From Sedimentitalea sp039941015 (GTDB lineage Bacteria > Pseudomonadota > Alphaproteobacteria > Rhodobacterales > Rhodobacteraceae): 64,000 bases of DNA. The notes beneath the pieces are model-generated. The model was not told where the DNA came from and searched no databases. It saw nothing but the letters and a program-made list of their open reading frames with translations. The position numbers were made by a program, and so were the translations under genes. Positions 24,509 through 33,559 of the stretch are shown in pieces (within the stretch, counting starts at the first letter, position 1; each line of letters starts with the position of its first letter). Location of the stretch: assembly GCF_039941015.1 (NCBI RefSeq), contig NZ_JBDVFI010000067.1. One strand, 5' to 3'.

Positions 24509-26008
24509 TTACTCCATCACGGGGATGGAGAATTCGCCACCATCCTTGATGCCACTTGGCCAGCGCGAAGTCACGGTTTTGGTGCGTGTGTAGAATTTGA
24601 ACGCATCTGGACCATGCTGGTTCAGGTCGCCGAACACAGATTTTTTCCAGCCACCAAAGGTATGATATGCCAGCGGCACAGGGATCGGCACGTTGATGCC
24701 AACCATCCCGACGTTCACTCGGTTTGCGAAATCACGGGCTGTATCTCCGTCGCGGGTAAAGATCGCGGTACCGTTGCCGTATTCATGATCCATCGCCAGT
24801 TTCAGCGCCTCTTCGTAGGTCTGGGTGCGCACGGTGGTCAGAACCGGGCCAAAGATCTCGGTCTTGTAGATATCCATGTCGGACGTGGCGTGGTCAAATA
24901 GGTGTGGGCCGATAAAGTACCCGCCCTCATATCCCTGCAGCTTGAAGCCGCGACCATCGACCACCAGCTTGGCCCCTTGATCGATACCGGTCTGTACCAG
25001 CCGCTCGATGTTGGCCTTGGCGGCGGCTGTTACCACCGGGCCATAGTCAACCTCATCACCCGCTGTGTAGGGGCCGACCTTGAGGCTTTCGATACGCGGC
25101 ACCAGTTTTTCGATCAGGCGGTCTGCGGTTTCATCGCCTACGGGGACTGCGACCGAGATCGCCATACAGCGCTCGCCTGCCGCGCCATAGCCGGCGCCGA
25201 TCAGCGCATCAGCGGCCTGATCCATGTCGGCGTCGGGCATGACGATCATATGGTTCTTGGCTCCGCCGAAACACTGTACGCGTTTGCCCTGCGAACAGCC
25301 GGTGCCATAAATGTATTCCGCGATCGGGGTCGAACCGACAAAGCCGATCGACTGAATTTCGGGGTGGTAAAGGATGGCGTCAACGGCCTCCTTGTCGCCA
25401 TTGACCACCTGCAGGATGCCCTTGGGCAGGCCTGCCTCTTCCAGAAGCTCCGCCAGCATCAGCGGGACCGAGGGGTCACGTTCGGAAGGCTTGAGAATAA
25501 AGGCGTTGCCGCATGCGATGGCGGGGGCGAACATCCACATCGGTATCATCGCGGGGAAATTGAACGGGGTGATACCAGCCGTCACGCCCAAGGCCTGACG
25601 CATGGAATACATGTCGATACCGGGGCCGGCGGCGTCGGTGAATTCACCCTTCAGCATCTGCGGCGCGCCAATGCAATATTCCACGACTTCCAGCCCGCGC
25701 TGTACGTCACCGGCTGCGTCGGGCAAGGTCTTGCCATGTTCACGTGACAGGGCCTCGGCGAGTTTCTGCATGTCGCGGTTCAGCAGATCGACGAATTTCA
25801 TCAAAACCCGTGCGCGGCGCTGTGGATTGGTCGCGGCCCAACCGATCTGGGCATCCTTGGCGATATCAACGGCAAATGCCATTTCCTCGGCGTTGGCGAG
25901 CGGAACCTTGGCCTGCACTTCGCCGGTGGCGGGGTTCATGACGTCGGCAAAGCGGCCCGACTGTCCCTTTACGTGTGCGCCGTTGATGTAATGCGTCAGT
26001 TCTTGCAT
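24509..26008 (-). CDS. mmsA: Methylmalonate-semialdehyde dehydrogenase (CoA-acylating)
   Basis: Converts methylmalonate semialdehyde to propionyl-CoA, the last step of valine degradation, with NAD and CoA. The 499-residue length fits. The cofactor site TPFNFPAMIPMWM, FVGSTPIAEYIYGTG and the nucleophile Cys in AAGERCMAISVAV are visible; the motif ERCMA is characteristic of MMSDH rather than other aldehyde dehydrogenases. It is separated from the other valine genes by YbdK, methyltransferase, LDT and VPLPA-CTERM genes. A LysR-family gene is divergent across 106 bp and may regulate it. Confidence 0.94.
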   Translation of the reverse strand: MQELTHYINGAHVKGQSGRFADVMNPATGEVQAKVPLANAEEMAFAVDIAKDAQIGWAATNPQRRARVLMKFVDLLNRDMQKLAEALSREHGKTLPDAAGDVQRGLEVVEYCIGAPQMLKGEFTDAAGPGIDMYSMRQALGVTAGITPFNFPAMIPMWMFAPAIACGNAFILKPSERDPSVPLMLAELLEEAGLPKGILQVVNGDKEAVDAILYHPEIQSIGFVGSTPIAEYIYGTGCSQGKRVQCFGGAKNHMIVMPDADMDQAADALIGAGYGAAGERCMAISVAVPVGDETADRLIEKLVPRIESLKVGPYTAGDEVDYGPVVTAAAKANIERLVQTGIDQGAKLVVDGRGFKLQGYEGGYFIGPHLFDHATSDMDIYKTEIFGPVLTTVRTQTYEEALKLAMDHEYGNGTAIFTRDGDTARDFANRVNVGMVGINVPIPVPLAYHTFGGWKKSVFGDLNQHGPDAFKFYTRTKTVTSRWPSGIKDGGEFSIPVME

Positions 26009-26114
26009 GTGAGATTCCTCCTGGGTGACGATTTGCCCGAACCATAGGCTTGCAAAAAATCATTGAACAGAGGCAAGATTTCAAAAAGGCTTTGCAAAAT
26101 TGCAGGGGAGGCGG

Positions 26115-27011
26115 ATGGAACCGCATTGGGACGATGTTAGAATATTTTTGGCCGTGGCCCGGCACGAGAGTCTCTCTGCCGCCGGGCGCGCGCTCAAGAT
26201 TGATCCGGCGACGGTCGGTCGGCGTGTATCGCGGCTTGAGGCGGCGTTTGGCGCCCCGCTTTTTGTGAAATCGCCACAGGGTTATGCGCTGAGCGAGGCT
26301 GGTGAACGGTTTCTGGCGCATGGCGAAGCGGCGGAGCAGGCGATGCGCGCCGCGACCGAGGTGCTGGATGGTCAGAGCGAAGGTTTGTCAGGACAAATGC
26401 GGATCGGGGCACCGGATGGCTGCGCCAATTACCTGCTGCCTCAGGTGTGCGCGCGCATCGGGCAAGATAACCCGGAGCTTGATATCCAGATCGTTGCCTT
26501 GCCAAGAATCGTTAACTTGTCGCGCCGCGAGGCGGATATGGCGGTCGCAGTCAGCGCGCCCTCGGCCGGGCAGTTGTTGGTCAAGAAGATCACAGACTAC
26601 AAGCTGCACCTTGTTGCGACCCGCCGCTATTTGCGCAGTCACCCGCCACTTGAAAAGGTCGAGGACCTCAGGGGGCGGCGGATGGTGGGCTATATTCCGG
26701 ACATGATCTTTGACGATGAACTAGATTACCTGAACAAGCTTGGCGTGGAAAGGGTGCCGCTGGCGTCAAATTCGGTGCCAGTTCAGTTGAAACTGCTGTG
26801 CCAGCATGTCGGGCTTGGTATCGCCCACGACTTTACGCTGCCTGCACACCGGATGCTGTGCAAGGTGTTGACAGAAGAGATCAATCTCACGCGGAGTTTC
26901 TATCTTGTGCGCCATCAGGGGGATCAGCGCAGTCAGCGGTTGAACCGGTTTGCCGAAGCGCTGGCGAGCGGATTGCGGGACGAAGTGGCACGTCTGGAGG
27001 CGCAAACCTGA
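26115..27011 (+). CDS. LysR-family transcriptional regulator next to mmsA
   Basis: A 298-residue LysR protein. The start at 26115 follows AGGGGAGG closely. The N-terminal helix-turn-helix is VRIFLAVARHESLSAAGRAL, with the recognition helix in DPATVGRRVSRLEAAFG. A substrate-binding domain follows (MRIGAPDGCANYLLPQVC). Divergent orientation from mmsA suggests control of valine-degradation genes, possibly by a pathway acyl-CoA or semialdehyde, but this is inference from position only. Confidence 0.88.
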   Translation: MEPHWDDVRIFLAVARHESLSAAGRALKIDPATVGRRVSRLEAAFGAPLFVKSPQGYALSEAGERFLAHGEAAEQAMRAATEVLDGQSEGLSGQMRIGAPDGCANYLLPQVCARIGQDNPELDIQIVALPRIVNLSRREADMAVAVSAPSAGQLLVKKITDYKLHLVATRRYLRSHPPLEKVEDLRGRRMVGYIPDMIFDDELDYLNKLGVERVPLASNSVPVQLKLLCQHVGLGIAHDFTLPAHRMLCKVLTEEINLTRSFYLVRHQGDQRSQRLNRFAEALASGLRDEVARLEAQT

Positions 27012-27154
27012 GCGTGCAATGAGGTTTTGCGCTGACGGCTAAAATCAACCGCAAATACAGGCCCTGACGCCGCAACCCGGCAGCGGAGTCTTGACACGAT
27101 CGCATATTGCAGCAACGCTCTTAATATTGAAAGAATATTGCGGAGGTCTCCTCA

Positions 27155-27595
27155 ATGCTGGTGCAGCAGATTCTAAAATCCAAGGCCACAACGGGTGTGC
27201 TGACCGTGGCATCCACAGCGAAGGTTTCAGAGGCCGCCAAGGTTCTGGCCGAGAACCGGATCGGGTCTGTGGTGGTATCAGATGATGATGGCACGACCGC
27301 GGCAGGCATCCTTTCAGAGCGAGATATCGTGCGCGAACTGGCAAATGTCGGCAGCGTCTGTATGGAGCAGCCGGTGAGCGCCTATATGACCAGCAAGCTG
27401 GTCACCTGCAGTATCGAGGCGACCGCGCAGCAAATCCTTGGCATGATGACCGAGGGCAGATTTCGCCACATGCCGGTTGTTGAGGAGAACGGCACAATGA
27501 TCGGTCTTGTAACGCTTGGCGATGTGGTCAAGGCGCAGCTATCCGAACTGTCGATGGAGAAACAGGCCCTTGAAGGCATGATCATGGGGCACTGA
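27155..27595 (+). CDS. Tandem CBS domain protein
   Basis: A 146-residue protein made of two CBS motifs: about residues 9-65 (KVSEAAKVLAENRIGSVVV, GILSERDIVREL) and 75-135 (TAQQILGMMTEGRFRHMPV, GLVTLGDVVKA). Paired CBS domains usually bind adenine nucleotides and sense energy state. There is no attached enzyme domain, so it should act on a partner protein. GGAGG precedes the ATG. No clear operon partner; coaD follows after 136 bp. Confidence 0.9.
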   Translation: MLVQQILKSKATTGVLTVASTAKVSEAAKVLAENRIGSVVVSDDDGTTAAGILSERDIVRELANVGSVCMEQPVSAYMTSKLVTCSIEATAQQILGMMTEGRFRHMPVVEENGTMIGLVTLGDVVKAQLSELSMEKQALEGMIMGH

Positions 27596-27731
27596 CCCCG
27601 TCACCTGACGCCCGAACTGAGCACCTCCTGCTGATGAGAATTTTCTGTTCTACAGCATAAGCTTGCTTGCAAATACAGCCCCTCTGATATTGGTTGATTA
27701 GCAGACCGCATCAGGCAGGAGACCCCCCAAA

Positions 27732-28232
27732 ATGCGCGTAGCACTTTATCCCGGAACGTTCGATCCGATTACGCTTGGCCATGCAGACATTATCCGCCGC
27801 GCCTGTCTCATGGTTGATCGTCTGGTCATTGGCGTTGCGATCAACCGGGACAAGGGCCCATTGTTCTCGCTCGAAGAGCGGGTCACGATGATCAAGACAG
27901 ATTGCGCCAAGCTGACGGAACAGCTCGATACAGAAATCGTGGTTCATCCGTTTGAAAATCTGCTGATCGATTGTGCCCAGGATGTGGGTGCGCAGACGAT
28001 TGTGCGCGGTCTGCGCGCGGTTGCGGATTTTGAGTATGAATATCAGATGGTCGGCATGAACCGGATGCTGAACGAAGACGTCGAGACCGTGTTTCTGATG
28101 GCGGATGCCAAGTACCAGCCGATTGCCAGCAAGTTGGTCAAGGAAATCGCACGGCTGGGGGGCGACGTTTCAAAGTTTGTAACACCCGAGGTTCGCCGCG
28201 CCTTGCTTGAAAGGCTGCAACATCCGTCGTGA
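27732..28232 (+). CDS. coaD: Phosphopantetheine adenylyltransferase
   Basis: Transfers AMP to 4'-phosphopantetheine, the fourth step of coenzyme A synthesis, in the cytoplasm. The 166-residue length is normal. YPGTFDPITLGHADIIRRA holds the TxxH-like nucleotidyltransferase motif, IVRGLRAVADFEYEYQM the substrate-binding Arg, and the late Ser/Thr-rich motif is seen as QPIASKLVKEIARLGGDV in place of the usual ISSS form. GGAGA lies upstream of the start. Confidence 0.95.
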   Translation: MRVALYPGTFDPITLGHADIIRRACLMVDRLVIGVAINRDKGPLFSLEERVTMIKTDCAKLTEQLDTEIVVHPFENLLIDCAQDVGAQTIVRGLRAVADFEYEYQMVGMNRMLNEDVETVFLMADAKYQPIASKLVKEIARLGGDVSKFVTPEVRRALLERLQHPS

Positions 28233-28253
28233 TGGCGGCGGACGCATCCTATT

Positions 28254-28397
28254 TCAGCGCCAGAACGCAAGCCATTCAATAAATGCAGAGAGTTTCTTGC
28301 CCAGAAAAAGCAGATGTTCGCTGTCAAAGAGCACGGCATCGCCGACGATAGCCCCAAGGACCATCAGGCCCAGAACGAGAGCGAGGGTATTGGACAT
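28254..28397 (-). CDS. 47-residue small membrane protein downstream of gapA
   Basis: A short reading frame with good support: GAGGTG four bases before the ATG, an N-terminal hydrophobic helix (MSNTLALVLGLMVLGAIVGD), then HLLFLGKKLSAFIEWLAFWR with a second amphipathic or membrane segment. Basic residues between the helices suggest orientation in the inner membrane. It starts 19 bases after the gapA terminator on the same strand, so it would be made by read-through or from its own promoter. I recall similar peptides near gap genes in related bacteria, but could not check this. Function is unknown. Confidence 0.65.
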   Translation of the reverse strand: MSNTLALVLGLMVLGAIVGDAVLFDSEHLLFLGKKLSAFIEWLAFWR

Positions 28398-28415
28398 TCA
28401 CACCTCGGTGGAATC

Positions 28416-28449
28416 AAAAAACGCCCGGTCAGCTATGCCTGACCGGGCG
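28416..28449 (-). terminator. Rho-independent terminator of gapA
   Basis: CGCCCGGTCAG and CTGACCGGGCG pair perfectly over 11 bases with a six-base loop; on the minus strand six T follow (plus-strand A at 28416-28421). Confidence 0.9.
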
Positions 28450-28482
28450 TCTGTCTTCAATGGCGATCCAATGAAATGGTTA

Positions 28483-29487
28483 TCAGCCGTTAAGGCGACC
28501 CATCGCCGTGGCAACATCCGCCATGCGAACCGAGAAGCCCCATTCATTGTCGTACCATGCGAGAACACGCACCATACGGCCATCCACGACGCGGGTCTGG
28601 TCGGGGGCAAAGATGCTGCTTTCCTCGGTGTGGTTGAAATCGATGGATACTTTTTGTTCAGGATCATAGGCCATGACTTTGCCGATCGGTCCTTTGACAG
28701 CGTCGGCAACAGCGGCATTCACCTCTTCGGCAGTGACGTTGCGCGCGGCGCGGAATGTCAAATCGACCGCTGAGACGTTGGGCGTCGGCACTCGGATGGC
28801 TGATCCGTCCAGCCGGCCTTTGAGGTTGGGCAGAACTTCCCCCAAGGCCTTAGCTGCTCCGGTTGAGGTCGGGATCATTGCCATCGCGGCAGCGCGCGCG
28901 CGATAAAGATCGCTGTGACGTCGATCCAGCGTTGGCTGATCACCGGTGTAGGAATGGATCGTGGTCATGATGCCGTGTTCGATACCGACCGCTTCGTCCA
29001 GAACCTTGGCCAAAGGGGCGAGGCAGTTGGTGGTGCAAGACCCGTTGCTGACCATGGTGTCGCCCTTGGCGAGCATCTCGTCATTGACGCCAAAGACCAC
29101 GGTTTTCTGCACGTTTTTGGCGGGCGCTGAGATCAATACTGATTTCGCGCCGCGCTCGATGTGGACCGATGCCTTGTGGCCATCGTTGAACTTGCCCGTG
29201 CATTCCAGAACCACGTCGCATCCGGACCAGTCGAGTTCCTGCGGATCGTAGGTCGAGAACATCTCGATCTCGCCCTGACCCAAATCCAATGTGCGCTCTC
29301 CGACGCGGATATCTTGCGAAAAGCGGCCATGGATGCTGTCATAGCGCAGCAGATGGGCTGCGGTTTCGATTGGGCCTGTCGCATTGGCCTTGATAACCCG
29401 AATATCATTGCGGCCGCTGGCTGCAATATGGTTCAGGGTACAGCGGCCGATCCGGCCAAATCCGTTAATACCGACGTTAATGGTCAT
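28483..29487 (-). CDS. gapA: Glyceraldehyde-3-phosphate dehydrogenase with altered cofactor site
   Basis: Type I GAPDH of 334 residues, with the catalytic Cys in SNGSCTTNCLAP, the base His in TTIHSYTGDQ and the anion-binding PTSTGAAKA. Two positions that favour NAD in most bacterial GAPDHs are changed: the Asp ending the second Rossmann strand is Ala (VIKANATGP, residue 36), and the Pro of the LVDAPH-like loop is Arg (TLDRRHSDL). Together these suggest NADP or mixed use and possibly an anabolic (gluconeogenic) role. It stands alone with its own terminator; the small membrane peptide gene follows. Confidence 0.93.
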   Translation of the reverse strand: MTINVGINGFGRIGRCTLNHIAASGRNDIRVIKANATGPIETAAHLLRYDSIHGRFSQDIRVGERTLDLGQGEIEMFSTYDPQELDWSGCDVVLECTGKFNDGHKASVHIERGAKSVLISAPAKNVQKTVVFGVNDEMLAKGDTMVSNGSCTTNCLAPLAKVLDEAVGIEHGIMTTIHSYTGDQPTLDRRHSDLYRARAAAMAMIPTSTGAAKALGEVLPNLKGRLDGSAIRVPTPNVSAVDLTFRAARNVTAEEVNAAVADAVKGPIGKVMAYDPEQKVSIDFNHTEESSIFAPDQTRVVDGRMVRVLAWYDNEWGFSVRMADVATAMGRLNG

Positions 29488-29670
29488 GCTCTATGGCTCC
29501 ACAATTTTGTGCCTTGTGGGGCATATAGCCTCGTAATCGATTCATAAAAAGGGAGAAAGTGCCGCATTCTTAATGTGTTAGCGCAAACTAAGCACGGTTG
29601 CGCTAACGCTTGTCCTATGGGATCAATGCGTTAGGCTCATTTCGCGGGCCAAATGAAAAAGGGGCAGGGT

Positions 29671-30648
29671 ATGAGTGGTCTTCTGGCATTGTTGGATGAT
29701 GTTGCCGCAATCGCCAAGGTGGCGGCGGCATCGGTTGACGATGTGGTGGCGGCCGCTGGCAAGGCTGGCGCGAAAACCGCAGGCGTTATCATCGATGATG
29801 CGGCGGTAACCCCGAAATATGTGCAGGGTTTTGCCCCGGCGCGTGAATTGCCGATTATCTGGAGGATTGCGCGTGGATCGTTCTTCAACAAGCTCGTTCT
29901 GTTGTTACCGGTGGCGATGCTACTGGCTAATTTTGCGCCTTGGCTGATTACACCGCTCTTGATGATGGGTGGGGCCTATCTCTGTTTTGAGGGGGCGGAG
30001 AAGATATTTCATGTGCTGTTCCCGCATGGCGACGCGAAGGTCGCCGAGGACATGTCGATCAAGGATCCCGGCCATCTGGAAGAGCAAAAGATCAAGGGCG
30101 CAATCAAGACTGATTTCATCCTGTCCGCCGAGATCATGACGATTGCGCTGGCCGCAATCGAGGCCCCCAATGTCTGGATGCAGGCGGCGACGCTGGCCGT
30201 GGTTGGGGCAGGCGTCACCATCGCTGTTTACGGCGTCGTGGGCGTGATCGTCAAAATGGATGATGTCGGCCTCTACGTTGCAAAGAATGGCCACACCAAC
30301 GTCGGACGCGCCTTTGGTCGCTGGCTCGTCAAAGCGATGCCTGTGTTGATGAAGGTTCTGTCGATCGTCGGAACTGCCGCGATGCTTTGGGTTGGTGGCT
30401 CTATTATCTTGCATGGGCTGGATGTGCTGGGTTTGCCATGGCTTTATCACCACATCCACGACCTTGCGGTCGCGGTTGGTCACATGGTTACCGAACAGTG
30501 GCGGGCGACCGTCGAGTGGATTGCAACGGCCACGATGGATGGTGTGTTCGGGCTGGCGCTTGGGTTGGTTCTGATCCCGATTGCAACGCGGATCGTTTCA
30601 CCAGTGATCCAACGCTTGTCAGGCAAGGGCGGCGCTCCGACGCACTGA
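29671..30648 (+). CDS. DUF808 family membrane protein (YedI-like)
   Basis: A 325-residue inner-membrane protein. The N-terminus MSGLLALLDDVAAIAKVAAASVDDV and the conserved LPIIWRIARGSFFNKLVLLLPVA and FEGAEKIFHVLFPHG are signatures of the DUF808 (YedI) family. Six or so hydrophobic helices follow, and the last cytoplasmic stretch is GLVLIPIATRIV-like. The ATG at 29671 after GGGGCAGGG is preferred to an ATG six codons upstream. Function of the family is unknown. It is convergent with tkt. Confidence 0.9.
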   Translation: MSGLLALLDDVAAIAKVAAASVDDVVAAAGKAGAKTAGVIIDDAAVTPKYVQGFAPARELPIIWRIARGSFFNKLVLLLPVAMLLANFAPWLITPLLMMGGAYLCFEGAEKIFHVLFPHGDAKVAEDMSIKDPGHLEEQKIKGAIKTDFILSAEIMTIALAAIEAPNVWMQAATLAVVGAGVTIAVYGVVGVIVKMDDVGLYVAKNGHTNVGRAFGRWLVKAMPVLMKVLSIVGTAAMLWVGGSIILHGLDVLGLPWLYHHIHDLAVAVGHMVTEQWRATVEWIATATMDGVFGLALGLVLIPIATRIVSPVIQRLSGKGGAPTH

Positions 30649-30663
30649 TGAGGTCGGCTGACG

Positions 30664-30694
30664 AAAAAGGCCGCGCTCGTTTCCGAGAGCGGCC
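30664..30694 (-). terminator. Terminator of tkt
   Basis: On the minus strand GGCCGCTCTCG pairs with CGAGCGCGGCC (one mismatch) around a GAAA tetraloop and is followed by five T. It may also end the convergent DUF808 transcript. Confidence 0.8.
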
Positions 30695-30721
30695 CGTTCA
30701 GTCTCTAAATCGCGCGGGACG

Positions 30722-32740
30722 CTAGCCCAGCAGGTCTTTTACTTTGGCAACGGTCGCCTTTGCGGTGATGCCGAACTTTTCAAACAGTTCTTCGGCAGGT
30801 GCTGAGGCGCCAAAGCTGTCCATGCCGATGAAGCCAGCCTTGGCGTCGCGTCCGCGCTCGCCCAGAAGCCAGCGATCCCAGCCTTGGCGAACGGCCGCCT
30901 CGATGCCGACCCGCACGGGGCCTGCTGGCAGAACGCGCTTGCGATAGGCCTCGTCCTGCTCGGCAAACAGTTCCATGCAGGGCATGGAAACGACGCGGGT
31001 GCCGATGCCTTCGGCTTGCAGCATGTCACGCGCTTCCATTGCCACGGCGACTTCGGAACCGGTTGCGATCAGGATCACTTGGCGTTTGCCTTCGGCATCG
31101 GCGAGCACATAGGCCCCCTGTGCCGTCAGGTTCTTCTGCTTGTGCTCGGTTCGCACAGTCGGCAGGCCTTGACGAGTGAGGGACAGAACCGACGGCGTGG
31201 TCTTGCTGGTCAGGGCCAGTTCCCAAGCTTCGGCGGTTTCTACTGTGTCGGCAGGGCGGAAGACGTGCGTGTTTGGGGTTGCCCGGCTGATGGCCAGATG
31301 CTCGACCGGTTGGTGGGTCGGACCATCTTCGCCCAGACCGATGCTGTCATGGGTCATGACAAACACGCTGGGGATTTTCATCAGCGCGGCCAACCGCATA
31401 GCAGGGCGGGCATAGTCGGTGAAACACATGAACGTGCCGCCGTAAGGGCGGATGCCGCCGTGCAGGGCCATGCCGTTCATCGCGGCCGCCATGCCATGTT
31501 CGCGGATGCCGTAGTAGATATAACGGCCCTTGCGATCCTCGGGCGTAAACACACCGAGATCACCGGTCTTGGTGTTGTTGGACCCCGTCAGGTCGGCGGA
31601 GCCGCCGATGGTTTCCTTCATCACCGGGTTCACGACCTCAAGCACCATCTCGCTGGACTTGCGTGTCGCGACCTTGTTTGCGGCTTCGCTAGCTTGCTTC
31701 TTGAGCGCCCGGATGGTTGCGGATAGGCGTTTGGGCGCATCGAGCGCGTAGGCGCGATTAAATTCGTCGCGACGACGTTCCGACAAATCGGCAAGCCTTG
31801 TTTCCCATTCCGTGCGCGCGGCGGCGCCACGCGCCCCGATCGCTTCCCAGGACGACTTGACGTCGTCCGGGATCACAAATGGGCCAGTCGTCCAGCCATA
31901 GGCGTCTTTGGCGGCCTTAAGCTGATCCGGGTCTGTCAGTGCTCCGTGGCCTTTGGATGTATCTTGCGCCGCGTGGCCCAGTGCGATGTGGGTTTTGCAG
32001 GCGATCATCGAAGGTTTGCGGGTTTTCTTGGCGGCTGTAAGCGCCTCGTCGATGGCTGCCGGGTCGTGACCGTCGATCTCGATCACCTGCCAGCCGGCTG
32101 CTTTGAAACGCGCAACCTGATTGGTGCAGTCAGAGAGTTCGACCTTACCGTCGATGGTGATGTTGTTGTTGTCCCACAGCACGATCAACTTGCCCAGTTG
32201 CAGTCGGCCAGCGAGGCCGATGGCTTCGTGGCTGATGCCTTCCATCAGGCAACCGTCGCCAGCGATGACATAGGTGTGGTGATCCACGACCTTTCTGCCA
32301 AAGCGGGCGCGCTGCGCCTCTTCGGCAATCGCAAAGCCGACGGAATTGGCGATGCCCTGACCAAGCGGGCCGGTGGTGGTCTCGATCCCGCTGGCGAGGA
32401 AATTCTCGGGATGCCCTGCGGTTTTTGCGCCCCACTGGCGAAAGTTCTTGATCTCATCAAGGGTGATTTCCGTCGATCCGGTAAGATAGAGCAGCGAATA
32501 CAGCAGCATGGAACCGTGACCAGCGGACAGGATAAACCGGTCGCGATCCGGCCATTCCGGTGCGGCGGCATCAAATTTAAGGTGCTTTTCAAAAAGAACG
32601 GTTGCGACATCCGCCATGCCAATCGGCATGCCCGAGTGACCGGAATTGGCCGCATGGACGGCATCCAGCGTCAGGGCGCGAATGGCGGTCGCTTTTGACC
32701 AGTGGTCCGGGTTGGCGTTGCGCAATGCGGTAAGATCCAC
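30722..32740 (-). CDS. tkt: Transketolase
   Basis: A thiamine-diphosphate enzyme of the pentose phosphate (and Calvin) pathway, 672 residues. I start at a GTG (complement of 32738-32740) with AGGAG seven bases upstream; this gives VDLTALRNANPDHWSKATAI, the usual transketolase start, while a longer frame to 32878 has no likeness to the family. Motifs: GHSGMPIGMADV, the TPP motif VIAGDGCLMEGISHEA with NN, and TGPLGQGIANSVGFA; the pyrimidine domain has THDSIGLGEDGPTHQP. It is divergent from the coiled-coil/zapA operon. Confidence 0.96.
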   Translation of the reverse strand: MDLTALRNANPDHWSKATAIRALTLDAVHAANSGHSGMPIGMADVATVLFEKHLKFDAAAPEWPDRDRFILSAGHGSMLLYSLLYLTGSTEITLDEIKNFRQWGAKTAGHPENFLASGIETTTGPLGQGIANSVGFAIAEEAQRARFGRKVVDHHTYVIAGDGCLMEGISHEAIGLAGRLQLGKLIVLWDNNNITIDGKVELSDCTNQVARFKAAGWQVIEIDGHDPAAIDEALTAAKKTRKPSMIACKTHIALGHAAQDTSKGHGALTDPDQLKAAKDAYGWTTGPFVIPDDVKSSWEAIGARGAAARTEWETRLADLSERRRDEFNRAYALDAPKRLSATIRALKKQASEAANKVATRKSSEMVLEVVNPVMKETIGGSADLTGSNNTKTGDLGVFTPEDRKGRYIYYGIREHGMAAAMNGMALHGGIRPYGGTFMCFTDYARPAMRLAALMKIPSVFVMTHDSIGLGEDGPTHQPVEHLAISRATPNTHVFRPADTVETAEAWELALTSKTTPSVLSLTRQGLPTVRTEHKQKNLTAQGAYVLADAEGKRQVILIATGSEVAVAMEARDMLQAEGIGTRVVSMPCMELFAEQDEAYRKRVLPAGPVRVGIEAAVRQGWDRWLLGERGRDAKAGFIGMDSFGASAPAEELFEKFGITAKATVAKVKDLLG

Positions 32741-33025
32741 GTGGCGGCTCCTTTGGCTGACAGATCGTGTTTGCGGTAAACTGGTTTGCTCAATACCAGC
32801 CGCGTCCCAAAGATCAAGCGCCAGACCAGCGCAGTTTGGCCATTGGATGAGCGGGTTCGGCCAAGTCTTTGAAAGCAAAGGTCAGGAAAATTGCCTTGCC
32901 CTTGGATAGACTGCTAAGAATTGGTGAACAGGGTCGATTCGCGACCGAGCTGCGGCGTGTGGCACGGCGCGGGATCAACCGGTAAAACGTACGAAATCGA
33001 AAAAACCGTACGAAAGGTGAGGGGC

Positions 33026-33559
33026 ATGAGTCAGATCGAAGAATTGCAAAGCCGGATCACACTGGCAATGGCGCGGATAGACGCCGGGGTCAGTCAGATT
33101 GCAGGACGGGCGGACGATTCCGCACCTGAGCCGGATTTGAGTGCCGCGCTTGAAGAAGAGCGCCGCACCAGCGCCCATCTCGAAGACAGGTTGCGGGCTT
33201 TGCGGGCCGAGCATGATGACGAGATCGCAGCCCTCAAGGCCGATCTGGATCGATCCGCAGAAATTGACGCCCTCAAGGCCGAACTCGCGACGTTCGATCA
33301 GGCGATGGGGCAGCTGGATATGGATCTGCAACGTCTGCGCGAGGCCAACGAACAATTGCGCAACAGCAATGCGGCGCTGCGTACGGCCAATGAGAACGGC
33401 GTTGGAAAGCCGCGCCTGATCAACAAGGCGATGCTGGCGGAACTGGAAGCGCTGCGGGCTGCACGTGCCACCGAGGTTGCCGAGGTGGGTGTGGTTCTGG
33501 CCAAACTCAAACCGCTTTTGGCCGAAGCAAACGGATTGCCCGACGGGGAGGATTTGTAA
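33026..33559 (+). CDS. Coiled-coil protein coupled to zapA
   Basis: A 177-residue soluble protein that is mostly heptad-like coiled coil from about residue 35 to 120 (SAALEEERRTSAHLEDRLRA, LDMDLQRLREANEQLRNSN). It has a short ordered N-terminus and a C-terminal helix ending KLKPLLAEANGLPDGEDL. GGTGAGGGG precedes the ATG at 33026; the longer frame to 32921 has no ribosome binding site. Its stop overlaps the zapA start (TAATG), so translation is coupled. By analogy with ZapB it could be a ZapA partner at the division site, but it is not a sequence homologue that I can recognise. Confidence 0.8.
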   Translation: MSQIEELQSRITLAMARIDAGVSQIAGRADDSAPEPDLSAALEEERRTSAHLEDRLRALRAEHDDEIAALKADLDRSAEIDALKAELATFDQAMGQLDMDLQRLREANEQLRNSNAALRTANENGVGKPRLINKAMLAELEALRAARATEVAEVGVVLAKLKPLLAEANGLPDGEDL

